Of a stretch of 7,517 nt of DNA, positions 5,445 to 7,517 are shown piece after piece (position 1 is the first letter of the stretch; every line of letters begins with the position of its first letter). Made by a program: the position numbers and the translations under genes. Origin of the DNA: Burkholderiaceae bacterium (lineage in GTDB: Bacteria; Pseudomonadota; Gammaproteobacteria; Burkholderiales; Burkholderiaceae); the NCBI GenBank assembly GCA_947372155.1, contig CANBSM010000179.1, forward strand, positions 1-7,517, written 5' to 3'. The notes beneath the pieces were generated by a model. It ran no database searches, was not told the DNA's origin, and worked only from the letters and a program-made list of their open reading frames with translations.

Positions 5445-6338
5445 TTACAACATTGCCTTTAGCAAAGCAGCCATTTCTGAAGGGTTCTTCGTTACTTTGA
5501 AGCCACACTCTTCCATTACAGCAAGCTTGGCATCCGCAGTATCCGCACCGCCAGAAATCAAAGCACCTGCGTGACCCATACGTTTGCCTGGAGGCGCTGT
5601 TACACCAGCAATAAAGCCAACTACCGGCTTCTTCATATTGTCTTTGCACCAGCGCGCAGCCTCTGCTTCATCTGGGCCGCCGATTTCACCAATCATGATC
5701 ACAGCATCCGTTTCTGGATCTTCATTAAACATTCTCATGATGTCGATGTGCTTCAAGCCGTTGATTGGGTCACCACCAATACCAACCGCTGTGGACTGAC
5801 CTAAACCAATAGCCGTCAACTGACCAACCGCTTCATAAGTCAAAGTACCGGAACGGCTCACAACGCCAATACGACCCTTCTTATGAATATGACCAGGCAT
5901 GATGCCGATCTTCAGTTCGTCTGGAGTGATGATGCCTGGGCAGTTAGGGCCAAGCAGCAAAGTCTTCTTGCCACCAGCAGCTTCTTTAGCATGCATCTTG
6001 TTACGTACTTCAAGCATGTCGCGCACCGGAATGCCTTCAGTGATACAGATCACAAAGTCGAGGTCAGCTTCAACAGCTTCCCAAATCGCAGCAGCAGCGC
6101 CTGGAGGCGGAACATAAATTACAGAAGTTGTTGCACCAGTTTGCTGAGCAGCTTCTTTAACAGTTCCGTAAATTGGAATGTTAAAAATAGACTCGCCCGC
6201 TTTTTTAGGATTTACACCAGCAACAAAACAGTTTTTACCGTTAGCGTATTCCTGACATTTTTCAGTATGGAACTGACCGGTCTTACCAGTAATACCTTGT
6301 GTAATGACTTTGGTGTTTTTATTGATCAAAATAGACAT
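5445..6338 (-). CDS. sucD: Succinyl-CoA synthetase (ADP- or GDP-forming), alpha subunit
   Basis: This 297-residue protein has the full family length. The alpha subunit binds CoA and carries the phosphohistidine of the TCA-cycle step succinyl-CoA + ADP/GDP + Pi to succinate + ATP/GTP + CoA, in the cytoplasm. Visible features: the Rossmann-type CoA-binding motif [11 protein letters not shown] (14-24), GVNPKKAG (41-48), the [10 protein letters not shown] segment (99-108), GPNCPG (130-135), SRSGTLTYE (161-169), Glu218 in MIGEIGG, and the active-site histidine H256 in GKRMGHAGA. It lies 15 bp after sucC with the ribosome site AGGA placed 8 nt before the ATG, so the two are one operon giving matched subunit amounts. 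A terminator follows. Nothing is missing or unusual in this subunit. Confidence 0.98.
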   Translation of the reverse strand: MSILINKNTKVITQGITGKTGQFHTEKCQEYANGKNCFVAGVNPKKAGESIFNIPIYGTVKEAAQQTGATTSVIYVPPPGAAAAIWEAVEADLDFVICITEGIPVRDMLEVRNKMHAKEAAGGKKTLLLGPNCPGIITPDELKIGIMPGHIHKKGRIGVVSRSGTLTYEAVGQLTAIGLGQSTAVGIGGDPINGLKHIDIMRMFNEDPETDAVIMIGEIGGPDEAEAARWCKDNMKKPVVGFIAGVTAPPGKRMGHAGALISGGADTADAKLAVMEECGFKVTKNPSEMAALLKAML

Positions 6339-6353
6339 ATCGAAATTCCTGGA

Positions 6354-7517
6354 TTATTTGTTTTTGGCAACAGCAGCAACTACTTTGGTAGCAGCTTCAG
6401 CCATAGAATCAGCGCTAATAATTGGCAAACCAGAGTCTGCAAGAATCTTCTTGCCTAGCTCTTCATTGGTGCCCTTCATACGCACAACCAAAGGTACTGT
6501 AAGGTTGACTGCTTTACATGCAGTCACAACACCATCAGCAATCACGTCACAACGCATGATGCCGCCGAAGATATTGACCAAAATGGCTTCAACACTCTTG
6601 TTCTTCAACATGATCTTGAATGCTTCAGTTACTTTTTCTGCTGTAGCACCGCCACCAACGTCTAAGAAGTTAGCTGGCTCACCACCGAACAACTTAATAG
6701 TGTCCATCGTAGCCATCGCCAATCCAGCACCGTTTACTAGGCAGCCGATATTGCCGTCCAAGGAGATGTAAGCGAGGTCAAATTTTGAAGCTTCAATTTC
6801 TGCAGCATCTTCTTCATCAATATCGCGATACGCAACGATTTCTGGATGACGGAACAATGCGTTCGGATCAAAATTGAACTTCGCGTCCAAAGCTTTGATC
6901 TTCCCGTTGCCTTCAAGAATCAATGGGTTAATTTCAACTAATGAAGCATCAGTATCCCAGTAAGTCTTGTACAAGCTCTTGAATACATCGCGAGCCATTG
7001 GGATGGACGCTTCAGGAACGCCAATGCCTTTAGCAACAATGTCGCAATCCGCATCAGTCAAACCAACCATTGGATCAACAAATACTTTGATAATTTTTTC
7101 TGGATGAGATTCAGCAACTTCCTCAATATCCATTCCGCCTTCGCTTGAAGCCATGATCACATTCTTCTGCGTTCCGCGATCTGTAACGATACTGAAGTAG
7201 TACTCTTTTTTAATGTCAGCGCCATCTTCAACGAGAAGGCGATTTACTTTTTGACCTTCTGGTCCAGTTTGATGTGTCTTGAGCTGCATGCCCAAAATTT
7301 CAGAAGCATATTTTTTCACTTCATCCATGCTTCTTGCTAATTTCACGCCGCCACCTTTACCGCGACCGCCAGCATGAATCTGCGCCTTTACAACCCATAC
7401 TGGGCCACCGAGTTTTTCAGCAGCTTTCACCGCCTCATCAACACTGAATGCAGGAATGCCGTTAGGAACTGGCACATTAAATTGGCGAAGAAGTTCTTTG
7501 CCTTGGTACTCGTGAAT
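6354..7517 (-). CDS. sucC: Succinyl-CoA synthetase beta subunit, partial (first about two codons outside window)
   Basis: The frame is open to the right edge and begins [13 protein letters not shown], the normal SucC N-terminus minus an expected Met-Lys. The full protein would therefore be about 389 residues, the usual length. A GTG at 7475 is in frame but would remove the conserved [10 protein letters not shown] segment, so it is not the start. The beta subunit holds the ATP-grasp nucleotide-binding domain and forms the heterotetramer or heterodimer with SucD. With full-length numbering, visible motifs are [17 protein letters not shown] (46-62) for nucleotide binding, EINPL (197-201) and LDAK (212-215), whose N199 and D213 match the Mg2+ ligands of the E. 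coli enzyme, [11 protein letters not shown] (264-274), and [11 protein letters not shown] (316-326) of the C-terminal domain that meets the alpha subunit. The operon promoter lies outside the window. ATP versus GTP preference cannot be told from the sequence by eye. Confidence 0.98.
   Translation of the reverse strand: MHEYQGKELLRQFNVPVPNGIPAFSVDEAVKAAEKLGGPVWVVKAQIHAGGRGKGGGVKLARSMDEVKKYASEILGMQLKTHQTGPEGQKVNRLLVEDGADIKKEYYFSIVTDRGTQKNVIMASSEGGMDIEEVAESHPEKIIKVFVDPMVGLTDADCDIVAKGIGVPEASIPMARDVFKSLYKTYWDTDASLVEINPLILEGNGKIKALDAKFNFDPNALFRHPEIVAYRDIDEEDAAEIEASKFDLAYISLDGNIGCLVNGAGLAMATMDTIKLFGGEPANFLDVGGGATAEKVTEAFKIMLKNKSVEAILVNIFGGIMRCDVIADGVVTACKAVNLTVPLVVRMKGTNEELGKKILADSGLPIISADSMAEAATKVVAAVAKNK

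Noticed and set aside
5883..6458. 191-residue + strand open frame across sucD and the end of sucC
   Set aside because: It is antisense to two highly conserved genes and spans their junction; the protein resembles nothing known.
6354..7475. sucC starting at the GTG at 7475
   Set aside because: The frame continues to the window edge with the conserved [10 protein letters not shown] segment, so the real start lies just beyond 7517.

Overview
The window looks like a chromosomal segment of a moderately AT-rich betaproteobacterium of the family Burkholderiaceae, most likely Polynucleobacter or a close relative. This rests on the protein sequences of SucC, SucD, the YjbE/TerC protein and the DUF2844/DUF3443 pair, and on lipoproteins that begin Ala-Ala-Cys followed by a glycine run. 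The genus is inferred from familiarity with these proteins, not from a search.

Layout from left to right: the last 36 codons of moaC (+ strand, cut by the window edge); a long perfect hairpin acting as a shared terminator; a 610-residue predicted lipoprotein of unknown function (- strand); a 236-bp divergent intergenic region; a two-gene operon (+ strand) of a secreted DUF2844 protein and a DUF3443 lipoprotein overlapping by ATGA; a shared terminator; a type IV pilin gene (- strand); a terminator; a TerC/YjbE-family membrane protein (- strand); a terminator; and the sucC-sucD succinyl-CoA synthetase operon (- strand), with sucC lacking only about two N-terminal codons at the right edge.

The right half is housekeeping: SucC and SucD form the TCA-cycle enzyme that makes ATP or GTP from succinyl-CoA, and the YjbE protein is probably a metal-ion exporter. 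The centre and left are envelope-facing. Three predicted exported proteins (610-residue lipoprotein, DUF2844, DUF3443) sit back to back around one intergenic region, next to a pilin.

The most interesting item is the DUF2844-DUF3443 operon. The DUF3443 protein carries two Asp-Thr/Ser-Gly-Ser motifs about 200 residues apart, a GILGVG segment between them and eight cysteines besides the lipidated one. Together these look like a pepsin-type bilobal aspartic protease anchored to a bacterial membrane. Catalysis is unproven. No mobile element, CRISPR array, tRNA or rRNA was seen.
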